Assembly (NCBI GenBank): GCA_902798975.1
Contig: CADBYT010000006.1
Span: forward strand, 50,271 to 114,270
DNA length: 64,000 nucleotides
Source: an uncultured Bacteroidia bacterium
GTDB taxonomy: Bacteria > Bacteroidota > Bacteroidia > Bacteroidales > UBA932
Direction of reading: 5' to 3'
A program made the position numbers and the translations under genes. Under the pieces are notes generated by a model. The model had not been told where the DNA came from. It saw only the letters and a list, made by a program, of their open reading frames with translations, and searched no databases. Of the stretch, positions 26,660-37,932 are shown piece by piece (positions within the stretch are counted from its first letter, which is position 1; every line of letters begins with the position of its first letter).

Positions 26660-27645
26660 ATGCAGGAATTCGACCCTCATAACACAAACGACTGCAAAGA
26701 TAAGGAATTGGACGGAATTATCCGGCCCCAGGAGCTGGAAGATTTCACCGGACAGGGAGAAATCGTGTCCCGTCTGCGCGTCTCGACCATACGCTTTTCC
26801 ACGGCCCTCCGGGTCTGGGAAAGACCACCCTGGCGCACATCATCGCCAATGAGATGGGGGTCAACATGAAAATCACGTCCGGTCCCGTCCTCGACCGTCC
26901 CGGCGACCTGGCCGGCCTGCTGACTTCCCTGGAGACGGGAGATGTTCTGTTTATCGACGAAATTCATCGCCTCGCGCCGGAAGTGGAGGAATATCTCTAC
27001 TCCGCAATGGAGGATTTCGTGATCGATATCATGATAGACAAGGGTCCGGGGGCCCGTTCCGTGCGGATTTCCCTGAATCCGTTCACGCTGGTCGGCGCCA
27101 CGACGCGTGCCGGTCTGCTCACGGCGCCGCTCCGGGCGCGTTTCGGAATCACCGAAGGACTGGAATATTATGATACCGAGGACCTGGTAAAGATCGTGAA
27201 GCGCAGTGCCGGCATCCTGAAAGTGGAGATAGAGCCGGAAGCTGCCAATGAGATTGCACTCCGCAGCCGCGGCACGCCGCGTATCGCCAATTCTCTGCTG
27301 CGCCGCGTCCGTGACTTCGCCCAGGTGATGGGAGACGGCCATATCGACTTGCAGATCGCCCGCTATGCGCTGGATAAGTTGAATATAGATAAGCGCGGCC
27401 TGGATTCCATCGACAATAAGATCTTGCGTACCATCATTTCCACCTTCAAGGGCGGTCCGGTGGGAGCCAATACGCTGGCCACCGCCATCGGGGAGGATCA
27501 GGGTACGTACGAGGAAGTTTACGAGCCGTTCCTGATCAAGGAAGGTTTCATCGTGCGCACGCAGCGCGGCCGCGTGGCGACGGAGAAATCTTACAAGCAC
27601 ATGGGGCTGGATCCCTACCAGAACAACGCCAACACGCTTTTTTGA
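26660..27645 (+). pseudogene. ruvB: Holliday junction helicase RuvB, disrupted by an internal frameshifting deletion
   Basis: RuvB drives branch migration with RuvA. The N-terminus ([20 protein letters not shown]) is in one frame and everything from [16 protein letters not shown] onward is in another. The segment usually between them (about FVEAAKxRGEA, 11 residues) is missing, and one more base is lost, so about 34 bases are gone at roughly 26784. The first frame stops at 26869. The rest (Walker B IDEIH, sensor [18 protein letters not shown], arginine finger region [13 protein letters not shown]) looks intact to the stop at 27645. Adding 34 bases restores about 339 residues, the normal size. 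Real mutation or assembly error cannot be separated here. Confidence 0.9.
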
Positions 27646-27674
27646 GCAAAGAAACAATATATAAACACCTAACA

Positions 27675-29621
<1,947 letters not shown>

Positions 29622-29626
29622 GCGAG

Positions 29627-30406
29627 ATGGAATTCAATCTGAAAATATGGCGTCAGAAGAACGCCAAAACCCCAGGTCATTTCGAGACCTACCATATTGC
29701 CGGCATCGAAGAGGACGCCTCCTTCCTGGAGATGCTCGATATCCTGAACGAGCAGCTGATCCGCGAGGGTTGCGACCCTGTGGCGGTGGAGCGCGGCTGC
29801 CAGAGCAGCGGCCCCGTGTCCTTCGACCACGACTGCCGCGAAGGCATCTGCGGCGCCTGCAGCCTGTACATCGACGGCCGTGCACACGGTCCGGACGACC
29901 ATGTGACCACCTGCCAGCTCTTCATGCGCCATTTCAAGAACGGTGCGACGATCACCGTGGAGCCCTGGCGCAGCAAGGGTTTCCCCATCATCAAGGACCT
30001 CGTCGTGGACCGTTCCGCGTTCGACAAGATCCTGCAGGCCGGCGGCTTCATTTCCGTCCGTACGGGATCGGCGCAGGATGCCAACAACATCCTGATTCCG
30101 CACGACCGTGCCGAGGAGAGCATGGATGCAGCGGCCTGCGTGGGCTGCGGTGCCTGCGTGGCTACGTGCAAGAACGGTTCTGCGATGCTGTTTGTCGCGG
30201 CCCGCGTCAGCTCCCTCGCCCTGCTGCCGCAGGGTCGTGCGGAAGCAAAGCGCCGCGCCAAGGCAATGGTCGCCAAGATGGACGAACTCGGCTTCGGCAA
30301 CTGTACCAACACGCGCGCCTGCGAGCTGGAGTGCCCGAAGGGCATCAGCGTCTCGCACATCGCCCGCCTGAACCGCGAGTTCCTGAAGGCGAAGTTCTCC
30401 GACTAG
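29627..30406 (+). CDS. frdB: Fumarate reductase / succinate dehydrogenase iron-sulfur subunit
   Basis: A 259-residue electron-transfer subunit. N-terminal ferredoxin fold with the [2Fe-2S] ligands in [15 protein letters not shown] and the later TTC, then C-terminal clusters with [11 protein letters not shown] (near residue 172) and [15 protein letters not shown] (near 225). Follows frdA by 5 bases in one transcript and ends at a strong terminator. Confidence 0.95.
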   Translation: MEFNLKIWRQKNAKTPGHFETYHIAGIEEDASFLEMLDILNEQLIREGCDPVAVERGCQSSGPVSFDHDCREGICGACSLYIDGRAHGPDDHVTTCQLFMRHFKNGATITVEPWRSKGFPIIKDLVVDRSAFDKILQAGGFISVRTGSAQDANNILIPHDRAEESMDAAACVGCGACVATCKNGSAMLFVAARVSSLALLPQGRAEAKRRAKAMVAKMDELGFGNCTNTRACELECPKGISVSHIARLNREFLKAKFSD

Positions 30407-30429
30407 ATTCGGGATCTCCTACCAAATAA

Positions 30430-30460
30430 AACAGCAGGGCCTCAAGACCCTGCTGTTTTC
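30430..30460. terminator. Bidirectional terminator after frdB
   Basis: Perfect 10-base stem AACAGCAGGG / CCCTGCTGTT, 8-base loop, followed by TTTC. It lies between frdB and the convergent TonB-dependent receptor gene. Confidence 0.8.
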
Positions 30461-30462
30461 AT

Positions 30463-32676
30463 TTAGAACCCGACTTTCACGCCGAAGACGATTCTTTTAG
30501 TCGACGGGATGCTTCCGGTCTCCAGACCGGCACTTTGCCAATCCAGGGCATATTCCGGGTCGCTTCCTGGATAGGAGGAGAACAGGAAGAAGTTCTCCAG
30601 CGAAGCGAACAGGTTTACCCGCGCCGGCAGGCGGCTGAACGAAAGCGAATAATCCAGGCGGATCTGGTCGATCCGGAAGAAAGAACCGCTATGCAGCATG
30701 GCTGAAGACTGAGAAAAGATATTTTCGGTATAGAAAACCGGATACTTTGCGCCAGGATTATCCGTCCGCCAGCTGTTTTCCAAATAATGCCGCGTCAAGG
30801 CAGAGTTTTCGAGAACCGTCCTGAAGATGGATTGCCCGAAATCGCCATGTCCCCGGATACTCAACTGCCAGTTTCTCCAGGACACCGATCCGTGCAGACC
30901 CAGCACAACGGAGGGGAAGATTCCCTGCCCGTAGCCTTGTTTCTCCGTGCCCAACACAGGGGACCCATTTTTCTGATCGACGCCCGTGAACGGGTACAAC
31001 CAGGCTATTCCGACAGGAGAGCCCCCTTTGATTACCAATTGGTCATGGTAATTGAAGGCAGCGATGCCGTCAAACAATTTATCTACCTTATTCTGGTACA
31101 ATGCCAATGTAAAGCCGGTATTGAACCGGACATTCCCGGAATGACCGGACAGGTTGGCGGAAAACTCAAGTCCAAGGTTCTTCAGGTCCATCCGGTTCTG
31201 GGAGATGGAATACGTGTCGTTGTCCAGAAAACCGTTGATGCGGGCTTCGAACAGGTTCTTTCCTATCTGGAAGGACGTCTCTGCACCTGCATTCAGACGG
31301 GAATAGCGGGTAGTATAAGCAGTGTGATAGAATTCTCCAACGGGAATATAGAACCCGGGATAGAAAGCGGATTGTGTCATGCTCCATGAGCCGAAGAGGC
31401 CCCAATGTTCACCGGGTTTCCAGCGAAGGTTGGCCGAAAGCGAGGGCCCTACGGGAACCTCGGAATAATTCTTCTGCTTCCGCAGATACAGCCCGAAATC
31501 GGCAAACAGGCGCTTGTCCCAGTCGTAGTTCAAGCGGGCGGAAACATCAGTCCAGACATCCTTCTTTTGCAAATCCAAAAACAAGTATTGAGCGACCGGT
31601 TGTCGGTAGGAACAATTATATAGTTGTTGTTTAAAACTGGCATCCAGCCCGACGCTGTGTTTGCCGAAGGTCCGGGTATAACCCGCATCTGCGCCGTATT
31701 GTTTCCAATCCCAAGCGCTTGCCACCTGGGTATTGTCCTGGCTGATGCCGAACAGTCCCCGGATGTACAATCCTTCCAGGGGGCGGAATTCCACTTTCGC
31801 CTGCGCAGAGAGCGCTGTTCCCTTGGACTCGTTGGTATAGAAAGGATCCGTTGCCTGCTGGCCCGCCTGAACAGGGCGGTTGTAAAGAAGCGTGTTCATA
31901 ACGCTGATGTTGGAAATTTCGGATCGTCCGGCAGCAGCGGAGAGCTCCACGCGGAACCAATCCAAAGGCCGATACGCAAGTCGCACGGAACCCGAGATAC
32001 GCCGGTGGCTGTCAGAACGGCCTTCCATCGGGCCGTCGTTGTCCAGAAAATCGACGGAAGCCGCAAAAACCAGCTTCTCTCCGCCGGACTGCAGGTTCAG
32101 GTGATGGATCTGGGCGAAGGAAGCCCCGTACCGGTTGACCAGGTAGGGATTCTGGGTGGCATTACTGTAATATTCATTATACTTTTTCCACTCGTCCAGC
32201 GTGATTTGCGCCGGTTCCCAGGCGAGTAACTGTACGGCGCCGGAGAAGCTGTAGGATGCGTGAAATCCCTTGGTCGCGGCGCGTTTGGTCGTCACGGATA
32301 GCGCGCCGCAGGAGGCCGACGGACCAAAACGCTGCACCGCCTCTGCGCCCGAGAGAACCTCGATTTTCTCGACTGACTCCGGCGCAAGGAAGCCCAGGTC
32401 AATCACTTGCACGCCGTCCACATAGTATGCCGGATGCTGCTGGAAAGGATGTATGCCCCGGATATACACGGTGGGCGTCATCCCGGGCTTTCCCGGGGAA
32501 GAAACCGCCACAACGCCGGGCGTCTCCCCGATGAGCCATTCCCGCACATCGGTAGCAAACGGCGCCGGCACCGTGAGCGTGTCTCTTTCGACGTCCCCGA
32601 CCTTGACATCCCGCGCCTGGCAGATGCCCACCAACAGGAAGGCACTGAATGTGAGTAGAATGTGGAAAGTTTTCAT
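30463..32676 (-). CDS. TonB-dependent outer membrane receptor
   Basis: A 737-residue receptor with a signal peptide (MKTFHILLTFSAFLLVGICQA), a plug domain at about residues 40-135 (VYIRGIHPFQQHPAYYVDGVQV, then VEKIEVLSGAEAVQRFG) and a beta barrel ending in a terminal aromatic (FGVKVGF). It lacks the SusC-type N-terminal carboxypeptidase-like domain and has no SusD partner. Only 737 residues, so a small barrel of the siderophore/vitamin size class. Substrate unknown. Confidence 0.9.
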   Translation of the reverse strand: MKTFHILLTFSAFLLVGICQARDVKVGDVERDTLTVPAPFATDVREWLIGETPGVVAVSSPGKPGMTPTVYIRGIHPFQQHPAYYVDGVQVIDLGFLAPESVEKIEVLSGAEAVQRFGPSASCGALSVTTKRAATKGFHASYSFSGAVQLLAWEPAQITLDEWKKYNEYYSNATQNPYLVNRYGASFAQIHHLNLQSGGEKLVFAASVDFLDNDGPMEGRSDSHRRISGSVRLAYRPLDWFRVELSAAAGRSEISNISVMNTLLYNRPVQAGQQATDPFYTNESKGTALSAQAKVEFRPLEGLYIRGLFGISQDNTQVASAWDWKQYGADAGYTRTFGKHSVGLDASFKQQLYNCSYRQPVAQYLFLDLQKKDVWTDVSARLNYDWDKRLFADFGLYLRKQKNYSEVPVGPSLSANLRWKPGEHWGLFGSWSMTQSAFYPGFYIPVGEFYHTAYTTRYSRLNAGAETSFQIGKNLFEARINGFLDNDTYSISQNRMDLKNLGLEFSANLSGHSGNVRFNTGFTLALYQNKVDKLFDGIAAFNYHDQLVIKGGSPVGIAWLYPFTGVDQKNGSPVLGTEKQGYGQGIFPSVVLGLHGSVSWRNWQLSIRGHGDFGQSIFRTVLENSALTRHYLENSWRTDNPGAKYPVFYTENIFSQSSAMLHSGSFFRIDQIRLDYSLSFSRLPARVNLFASLENFFLFSSYPGSDPEYALDWQSAGLETGSIPSTKRIVFGVKVGF

Positions 32677-32819
32677 ATATATATTTTTTAGTTGAAAAGG
32701 GTTCTGTTGCTAAAGGTTACTGCGTATTATTCATTATTTAACATCGCATAAAGTGGCCCTATTATGGCAAATCCAATATTGTATCAGTTCAAGAGGGAAC
32801 CATTTGAATATATTCACAA

Positions 32820-33341
32820 CTACAATTTAAAAATCAAATAGTAAAAATCGTCAGTATCAGGAGAATAGACAAACCAGTATGACCTAGTTTCCGAAAAAGA
32901 TAGATAACTGCGAAAATTTGAATTATCTACCCAATGCTTATAAAAGCGCCTTGTTATTCGTTTATCAGGCAAATGCCCAAACTCTTCTACTCCACACAAT
33001 TCCTTTGTCCAAGAAACGAGAGTAAAATTCTGCGACTCATAACCATCCCAAGATTCTTCAATCATAGGATAATCTTGTTTAATAGTTGCCCCATTAACGA
33101 CATAATGATGGAGTTCAAACGCTTCTCCGTGTATACTTTGGATTAGCGCGTCATGGCTATAGATTTTTTTCACTGAAGCATACTCAGGGAAAAGGCAACG
33201 AAAATCCGAATCCGCGAGAGGTTTATAATAAAATAGTTCAATGTTCCAGGCCAGAACAATCAACAAAAGAAAAACAAAGATCAATAATAAAGCACGAAGC
33301 GTTTTATTATTTAAGGGGCACTTTTTTAATCCCATAGCCAA
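32820..33341 (-). CDS. Hypothetical membrane-anchored protein, candidate immunity 5 of the Rhs array
   Basis: A 173-residue protein with AT-rich codons unlike the housekeeping genes. One N-terminal helix (about residues 15-40, LRALLLIFVFLLLIVLAW) after a basic start, so the remaining 130 residues should face the periplasm. No known domain seen. It overlaps the end of a decayed coding stretch (33307-33483) by about 35 bases, the arrangement of the neighbouring toxin/immunity pairs. Start may be 33341 or 33335. The immunity role is inferred from position only. Confidence 0.6.
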   Translation of the reverse strand: MAMGLKKCPLNNKTLRALLLIFVFLLLIVLAWNIELFYYKPLADSDFRCLFPEYASVKKIYSHDALIQSIHGEAFELHHYVVNGATIKQDYPMIEESWDGYESQNFTLVSWTKELCGVEEFGHLPDKRITRRFYKHWVDNSNFRSYLSFSETRSYWFVYSPDTDDFYYLIFKL

Positions 33342-33483
33342 TAATCTTATAGTCCATCCCTACTTTTCCTGGGCGACCAATCATGGTTGCGATATTGCGC
33401 AGCGGTCGTCCTTCCAGATCATCTGTGCGCCATCCTCTCCCCTGTGCAGAGAGAAACCAATGTATAATACTGATGGTGATTCT
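33307..33483 (-). pseudogene. Decayed coding tail, possible remnant of a fifth Rhs C-terminal domain
   Basis: A 58-codon open stretch with no start codon at its head. It begins right after the stop of candidate immunity 4 and ends 34 bases inside the next gene. The translation (WRTDDLEGRPLRNIATMIG, later DYKIIGYG) looks protein-like and its GC is higher than its neighbours. No RHS core remains. Read as the 3' end of a lost toxin gene. Weakly supported. Confidence 0.3.
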
Positions 33484-34098
33484 TTACTTTGTATCATTTT
33501 GATAGTCAACGAACAAATATGGATCCATTCCACAAGAATAATATGGAACCTGCATTAAATTGAGGCCAGATAATAACTTAAGTACAGGATCTCCAGAATC
33601 TAAAGGTTCACATACAGAGAAGAGGTTCCCATAATATATCATGCGATTATCATAAGAGGATACGATTTTTTCAAGATCTCCAATTATCTTAACAATATAC
33701 ACATTGACGGTTGTTTTTTTTCGTGTAATGTCCTTTGAGAAGGAGAAAGATTGTATTCGGGTTCTGTTATTGTGTATTTTTTTGTATAATGAGTTGTTTT
33801 GCAATACTACCGGATAATTGATCATATCAATCCAATAATACGCGGTTTCACCACTTTCAGAATACTCATCTTGCCAATCTAATACGAGAGGACTAATAGG
33901 AACGGCCCGAAATTCTTGTTGATGAAGAGACTCATATGGAATAACCCAAAGATATTCTTTGTTCCGCGGTTCAAGAGGTTTTTGGAAAAGGCTCAAGCGA
34001 GGGACAGTTTCCGAAAAGACAAGTAAATAATATTCCTCTCCAGACATAGGGAGAGAAAGCATAAAAAAGAAGACCGAAAAAAAATCCAAAAAGCGCAT
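33484..34098 (-). CDS. Exported hypothetical protein, candidate immunity 4 of the Rhs array
   Basis: A 204-residue AT-rich protein with a signal peptide (MRFLDFFSVFFFMLSLPMSG) and no recognised domain. The ATG at 34098 falls one base after the stop of the metzincin-like Rhs fragment, so the two are tightly coupled. A longer in-frame start at 34158 would overlap the upstream gene and bury the signal peptide. Export suggests it neutralises a toxin in the periplasm. Function inferred from gene order. Confidence 0.65.
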   Translation of the reverse strand: MRFLDFFSVFFFMLSLPMSGEEYYLLVFSETVPRLSLFQKPLEPRNKEYLWVIPYESLHQQEFRAVPISPLVLDWQDEYSESGETAYYWIDMINYPVVLQNNSLYKKIHNNRTRIQSFSFSKDITRKKTTVNVYIVKIIGDLEKIVSSYDNRMIYYGNLFSVCEPLDSGDPVLKLLSGLNLMQVPYYSCGMDPYLFVDYQNDTK

Positions 34099-34099
34099 A

Positions 34100-35066
34100 T
34101 TACCTCCGATTAAAAGCTTGTTCCCAGATTTTATCCACCTCTTCTGATGATAAGCCATACGACGGAGGATAATTCATTAATCCTCCCGAAGGGTATGTAT
34201 CATGTAACCCCAGAGAATGGCCAACTTCATGCGGAAGAGTTATATTGGGCGCGTTCGGAGCAAGAGTAATTGAATTTGCACTGAACATACCAAAACCCCC
34301 TTTTGTTGGCCCTTCGTAAACAACGGGAGCTTTAGCAATTACAGGTTTTCCAAATCGCTCCGCAGAAAGTCCATTATCAAGTGCCAATCTCTGAATATTC
34401 ACGGATTGATCCGGATGAGAATCTAATTCGACTCCAATAATATTGAAGACAAAATGAACCAACTCTCCGTTTGAGTTATAACTTCCCCCGGTTTCTCCAT
34501 TATAAGTAGAATTGAGCAGAACATGGGCTTCACGTATTTTATTCTCGTTCTGCTGTTCAATACGAGAATTTATTCGATCAATCCGATTAATCTCTTTCTT
34601 TGATGCGTTGTCCGGATAACTAATCTTAGCACGTAATAGAAGAACAATATTTGATTCTACGGTTTTAACCCCATTCTCGTCAACATATTTTATCCCTTCT
34701 TTTCCCTCCGGATCCACGAACCTCACGGGATTCGCGGCGCAGAAGAGGTACGGGGTGTGGGCGTAGTACTTCTCGGCGAGGGGGTCCTGGGAGAGCCAGC
34801 GGCCCGTGGCGGGGTCGTAGCGGCGGGCACCGAAGTCGTAGAGGTTCAGGCCCTTCGATGCGCCCCATTCCTTGCCCTGGTACTTCACCGGCTGGATGCT
34901 TGTGGCCGTGGAGTACTTCGCGATCGGCGAAGTAGTGATAGGCGTTGTTCGACAGGGACATGTATCCGCCGTCGAACAGCAGGCGCGATCGCGTGCCGTT
35001 CTCCAGCACCAGGTCCCCGGTGTAGTCCGTGGTTGTCAAAGAGGAATTGATTTTTGTAAAAACCAT
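34100..35066 (-). pseudogene. Orphan Rhs 3' end 4 with metzincin-like C-terminal domain, RHS core frameshifted
   Basis: The RHS core here starts only at TTTDYTGDLVLENG. At about 34927 the frame breaks: AYHYF is joined to IAKYSTATSIQPVKYQGKEW in another frame, losing about 30 core residues (TDHLGSVRVV to YYPLGG). From the in-frame ATG at 34888 a 262-residue frame continues through YDFGARRYDPATGRWLSQDP to the core end NPVRFVDPEG, then an AT-rich domain with zinc motif HEVGHSLGLHD (H at 34229-34231) and a Met-turn-like GLMNYPP, as in metzincin peptidases. The C-terminal domain itself looks intact. Confidence 0.8.
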
Positions 35067-35076
35067 CTCACAAAAT

Positions 35077-35808
35077 TCAACGCGAAACAGAAGGACAGAC
35101 TTGTTGAAGCGGCGAGGGCCCAGAATCCTTTCTTGTAAAAACTAGCCCTCGCCAATAGAGTTTATCGTCAATGATTCGAATATATTCGTTATTAACATAA
35201 TAGCGCTCGAAAAAAGAATCTGTTATGGCAGAAAGATGAATTGATACATGTTTGTGGTAAGAATTAATTTCACAGACAATAGCGGGATCAATAGCGATTA
35301 TTCCCTGAAAAGAATAACGATGAGGGTGTTCGTGCACAATCATCAAATCAGGTTCAAATCCAAGAATGATCTTTTTTGTTGAGGAAGGGATAACCGTTGA
35401 TACGGGCTTCCCGTTGTAGGGTAAGGAAAAGAAATCTCCAGTATAATCATTAATATAGCAAACAATTTTTCCAGGAATCGTGAGTGCCGAAAAGTGAAAC
35501 GAAATAGATATGCTATCTTGTATAGCACACTCGCAGTCATACGATACTTTTAAACTATTTTGCAGCGTCTGTATCGGATCTGCAGAACATATTTTATAAA
35601 ATTCATCAGAGATTTGGGAGATAGAACAAATAGCCAAAGTATCCGATCGATAAAAGGGTAAATGCAGTTGATTAACAACAAAATAGAAGCAAGTATCGAG
35701 TATAACCACTTTGAGTGGTCCCTCTAGGGAAACATACTCGGCCCTATCTTGAGCACCCCCAAAAAGTGAGAACGAAAGCAAAATACAGATAAAACAAAAC
35801 TTTTTCAT
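35077..35808 (-). CDS. Exported hypothetical protein, candidate immunity 3 of the Rhs array
   Basis: A 243-residue AT-rich protein with a signal peptide (MKKFCFICILLSFSLFGGAQ). No known domain. It starts 4 bases after the stop of Rhs fragment 3, whose C-terminal domain carries HEIAH. Predicted periplasmic location fits a partner for a periplasm-acting toxin. Role inferred. Confidence 0.65.
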   Translation of the reverse strand: MKKFCFICILLSFSLFGGAQDRAEYVSLEGPLKVVILDTCFYFVVNQLHLPFYRSDTLAICSISQISDEFYKICSADPIQTLQNSLKVSYDCECAIQDSISISFHFSALTIPGKIVCYINDYTGDFFSLPYNGKPVSTVIPSSTKKIILGFEPDLMIVHEHPHRYSFQGIIAIDPAIVCEINSYHKHVSIHLSAITDSFFERYYVNNEYIRIIDDKLYWRGLVFTRKDSGPSPLQQVCPSVSR

Positions 35809-35812
35809 CCCC

Positions 35813-37204
35813 TTAATGTTGATAATTCAAAAAAGGATAGGCTAATTGTCCGTTGATTCTTATCCCCATAACAGACATTCGATTAACCCCGTCTATTCCA
35901 GATGAACCATATAATAACCCCGGGAAGGATGATGGATCAAATGAATACTGTATCTTATATGCTTCAACTTCATTATTTATCATCTCATTTATGCTCCTGC
36001 CGGAGTTCTGCAGTTTTCCTTCATCATTGAAAGATAAACCACCAGAATTCAACGATTGTCTAACGTGAGCTATTTCATGTAAAGAAATAGCATCAGAGAT
36101 AGTTTCTATAAATACGTGATTGTTTGGGCCTAAACGAACATTATGATCAGGTTTTAAAACCGCGTCTAGCACATAGGTGTTATTTAAATCTTCAGATAAT
36201 AAATTAATATCAGACAAGGACAGATTTAGAAAGTTGATTTGCTTTTCTATGCCGTTAATAGATGATAAGAAAGAAGCATTCTCTTCTTCGGAAAATAAAC
36301 CAGACTCTAGAAGGCTCTGATTCACTTCCTTTACAGAAGACAGGTCCAGAATTCGCATATTAGTATAGAATACCAACAATTGGATACTTTGAGGATCGTC
36401 CCAGATACTTCCTGTCGGATCCACAAATCTCATCGGATTCGCACCGCAGAAGAGATAGGGAGAATGGGCATAGTACTTCTCGGAGAGCGGGTCCTGGGAG
36501 AGCCAGCGACCGGTGGCGGGGTCGTAGCGGCGGGCGCCGAAGTCGTAGAGGTTCAGGCCCTTCGATGCACCCCATTCCTTGCCTTGGAACTTCACCGGCT
36601 GGATGCTTGTGGCCGTGGAGTACTTCGCGATAGGCCCGCCGAGGGGATAGTAGTGGTCGTACTCCTCCGCCGTGCCGCTGGCATTGGCCACCACGCGCAC
36701 GGAGCCCAGGTGGTCCGTGAGGAAGTAGTGGTAGGCGTTGTCCGACAGGGACATGTATCCGCCGTCGAACAGCAATCTGGACCGTGTGCCGTTCTCCAGC
36801 ACCACGTTCCCGGTGTAGTCCGTCGTGGTCGTCGTGCTTGAGACTGTTCGAGCCTCGCGGAGCTTCGAGCCATCTGCGGCGTAGCTGTAGTTGATAACAG
36901 CGCCGCTGCTGAACGTGACCGTCTGCGGCAGGCCCAGCACGTTCCAGCTGATTGACGTGATCCCCTTGCTGGCGTCGGACGTCATCCGACCGGAGGCGTC
37001 GTAGGTAAAGGCGTAGCTGGTGTTCGTGCCGTTCGAGAAGCGGAAGTCGGAGCTGTAGGCCGCACTACAGGTGTCCTTGATGGAAGTCACCTTGTTGCCG
37101 CTGTAGGTATAGGCTTCTGAGTTAACCATGTGTGGAAACAAACCAGGAAATGGCCAAGTTTTAGGGACTATATTACTAAAGTTGATTACCATAGAATAAT
37201 CCAA
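35813..37204 (-). CDS. Orphan Rhs 3' end 3 with HExxH zinc-peptidase-like C-terminal domain
   Basis: A 463-residue frame. About 30 unrelated residues precede the point where RHS-core homology begins (AYTYSGNKVTSIKDT). The core runs through YDFGARRYDPATGRWLSQDP to NPMRFVDPTG near residue 265. The remaining 200 residues are AT-rich and contain SLHEIAHVRQ (HEIAH at residues 376-380, bases 36065-36079) and a downstream NNEVEAY, the spacing and residue type of a gluzincin third ligand. No signal peptide, so it is not secreted by itself. It depends on recombination with a full Rhs gene or is silent. Confidence 0.82.
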   Translation of the reverse strand: MDYSMVINFSNIVPKTWPFPGLFPHMVNSEAYTYSGNKVTSIKDTCSAAYSSDFRFSNGTNTSYAFTYDASGRMTSDASKGITSISWNVLGLPQTVTFSSGAVINYSYAADGSKLREARTVSSTTTTTDYTGNVVLENGTRSRLLFDGGYMSLSDNAYHYFLTDHLGSVRVVANASGTAEEYDHYYPLGGPIAKYSTATSIQPVKFQGKEWGASKGLNLYDFGARRYDPATGRWLSQDPLSEKYYAHSPYLFCGANPMRFVDPTGSIWDDPQSIQLLVFYTNMRILDLSSVKEVNQSLLESGLFSEEENASFLSSINGIEKQINFLNLSLSDINLLSEDLNNTYVLDAVLKPDHNVRLGPNNHVFIETISDAISLHEIAHVRQSLNSGGLSFNDEGKLQNSGRSINEMINNEVEAYKIQYSFDPSSFPGLLYGSSGIDGVNRMSVMGIRINGQLAYPFLNYQH

Positions 37205-37932
37205 CAGCTTATCAACAAATCTTGATCGAGAAAAGTAATGCCAGCATTATAGTTCTGAATAGAATCTTCTATATTTTCACATTTGATAAACTTCCCTTCC
37301 CCCTTTTCTAGAATCATAACAAGAGCATTTTCTTTTGTAGAATTATCAGGTATTATGTTTATCGGCGCATGGGATGCTGACCATGTTTTTTCAAACTCAC
37401 TGAAAGATATAAAGTCGCGTGAGTCATTATTCGTAATCACATGAATGCATCGTGATTGCCAAAAACGTTTCAAACGGAGAAAAGACTGCAAATTCACCGG
37501 TCGATAAGTCTCTTCGTAAAAAGTAGGAAGCGTGTTTACAACAGCAAAATCGGGGTATCCAGCGAATAATGTATTACTAATTGTTATCAGACAGAGACTA
37601 TCTGTGCTGATTGGAATAGGGGGAAAATGTGCACATATAGAGTCGGGCAGAAGCGCTCTAGCAGAATCTTGCATGGAAGATACATACCGGTCAAAAGTGC
37701 CAAGTGGGTAGATTCCCCTTTTTGAAGAGGAATCTCGGCATGACATAAAACAAAGAGTTAACAAGATAAAAATGAGACTGTAATTTTTACCTTGTTTGTG
37801 CAATTGTTTTAAAAATCTCCCAAAACACATCTCTAAAAAGTTCATTCTTATGGGAAGGCGCTTTTTCATACGTGTAATATTGGTATTCCATCCACTGTTC
37901 TGTGGTTGCTTTTGGCAGCGAGAATGAAACAT
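37186..37932 (-). CDS. Lipoprotein of unknown function, candidate immunity 2 of the Rhs array
   Basis: AT-rich, up to 248 residues. The N-terminus is uncertain. The longest frame starts at 37932, but the natural export signal (NYSLIFILLTLCFMSC, lipobox Cys) is further in, with possible starts at ATG 37845 or TTG 37803, both overlapping the end of Rhs fragment 2. After the lipobox the protein is soluble and without known domain. A membrane-anchored periplasmic immunity protein is the likely role, by position. Confidence 0.6.
   Translation of the reverse strand: MFHSRCQKQPQNSGWNTNITRMKKRLPIRMNFLEMCFGRFLKQLHKQGKNYSLIFILLTLCFMSCRDSSSKRGIYPLGTFDRYVSSMQDSARALLPDSICAHFPPIPISTDSLCLITISNTLFAGYPDFAVVNTLPTFYEETYRPVNLQSFLRLKRFWQSRCIHVITNNDSRDFISFSEFEKTWSASHAPINIIPDNSTKENALVMILEKGEGKFIKCENIEDSIQNYNAGITFLDQDLLISCWIILW

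Noticed and set aside
35340-35360. GGTTCAAATCC resembling a tRNA T-loop
   Set aside because: No acceptor, D or anticodon stem fits around it, and it lies within candidate immunity gene 3.
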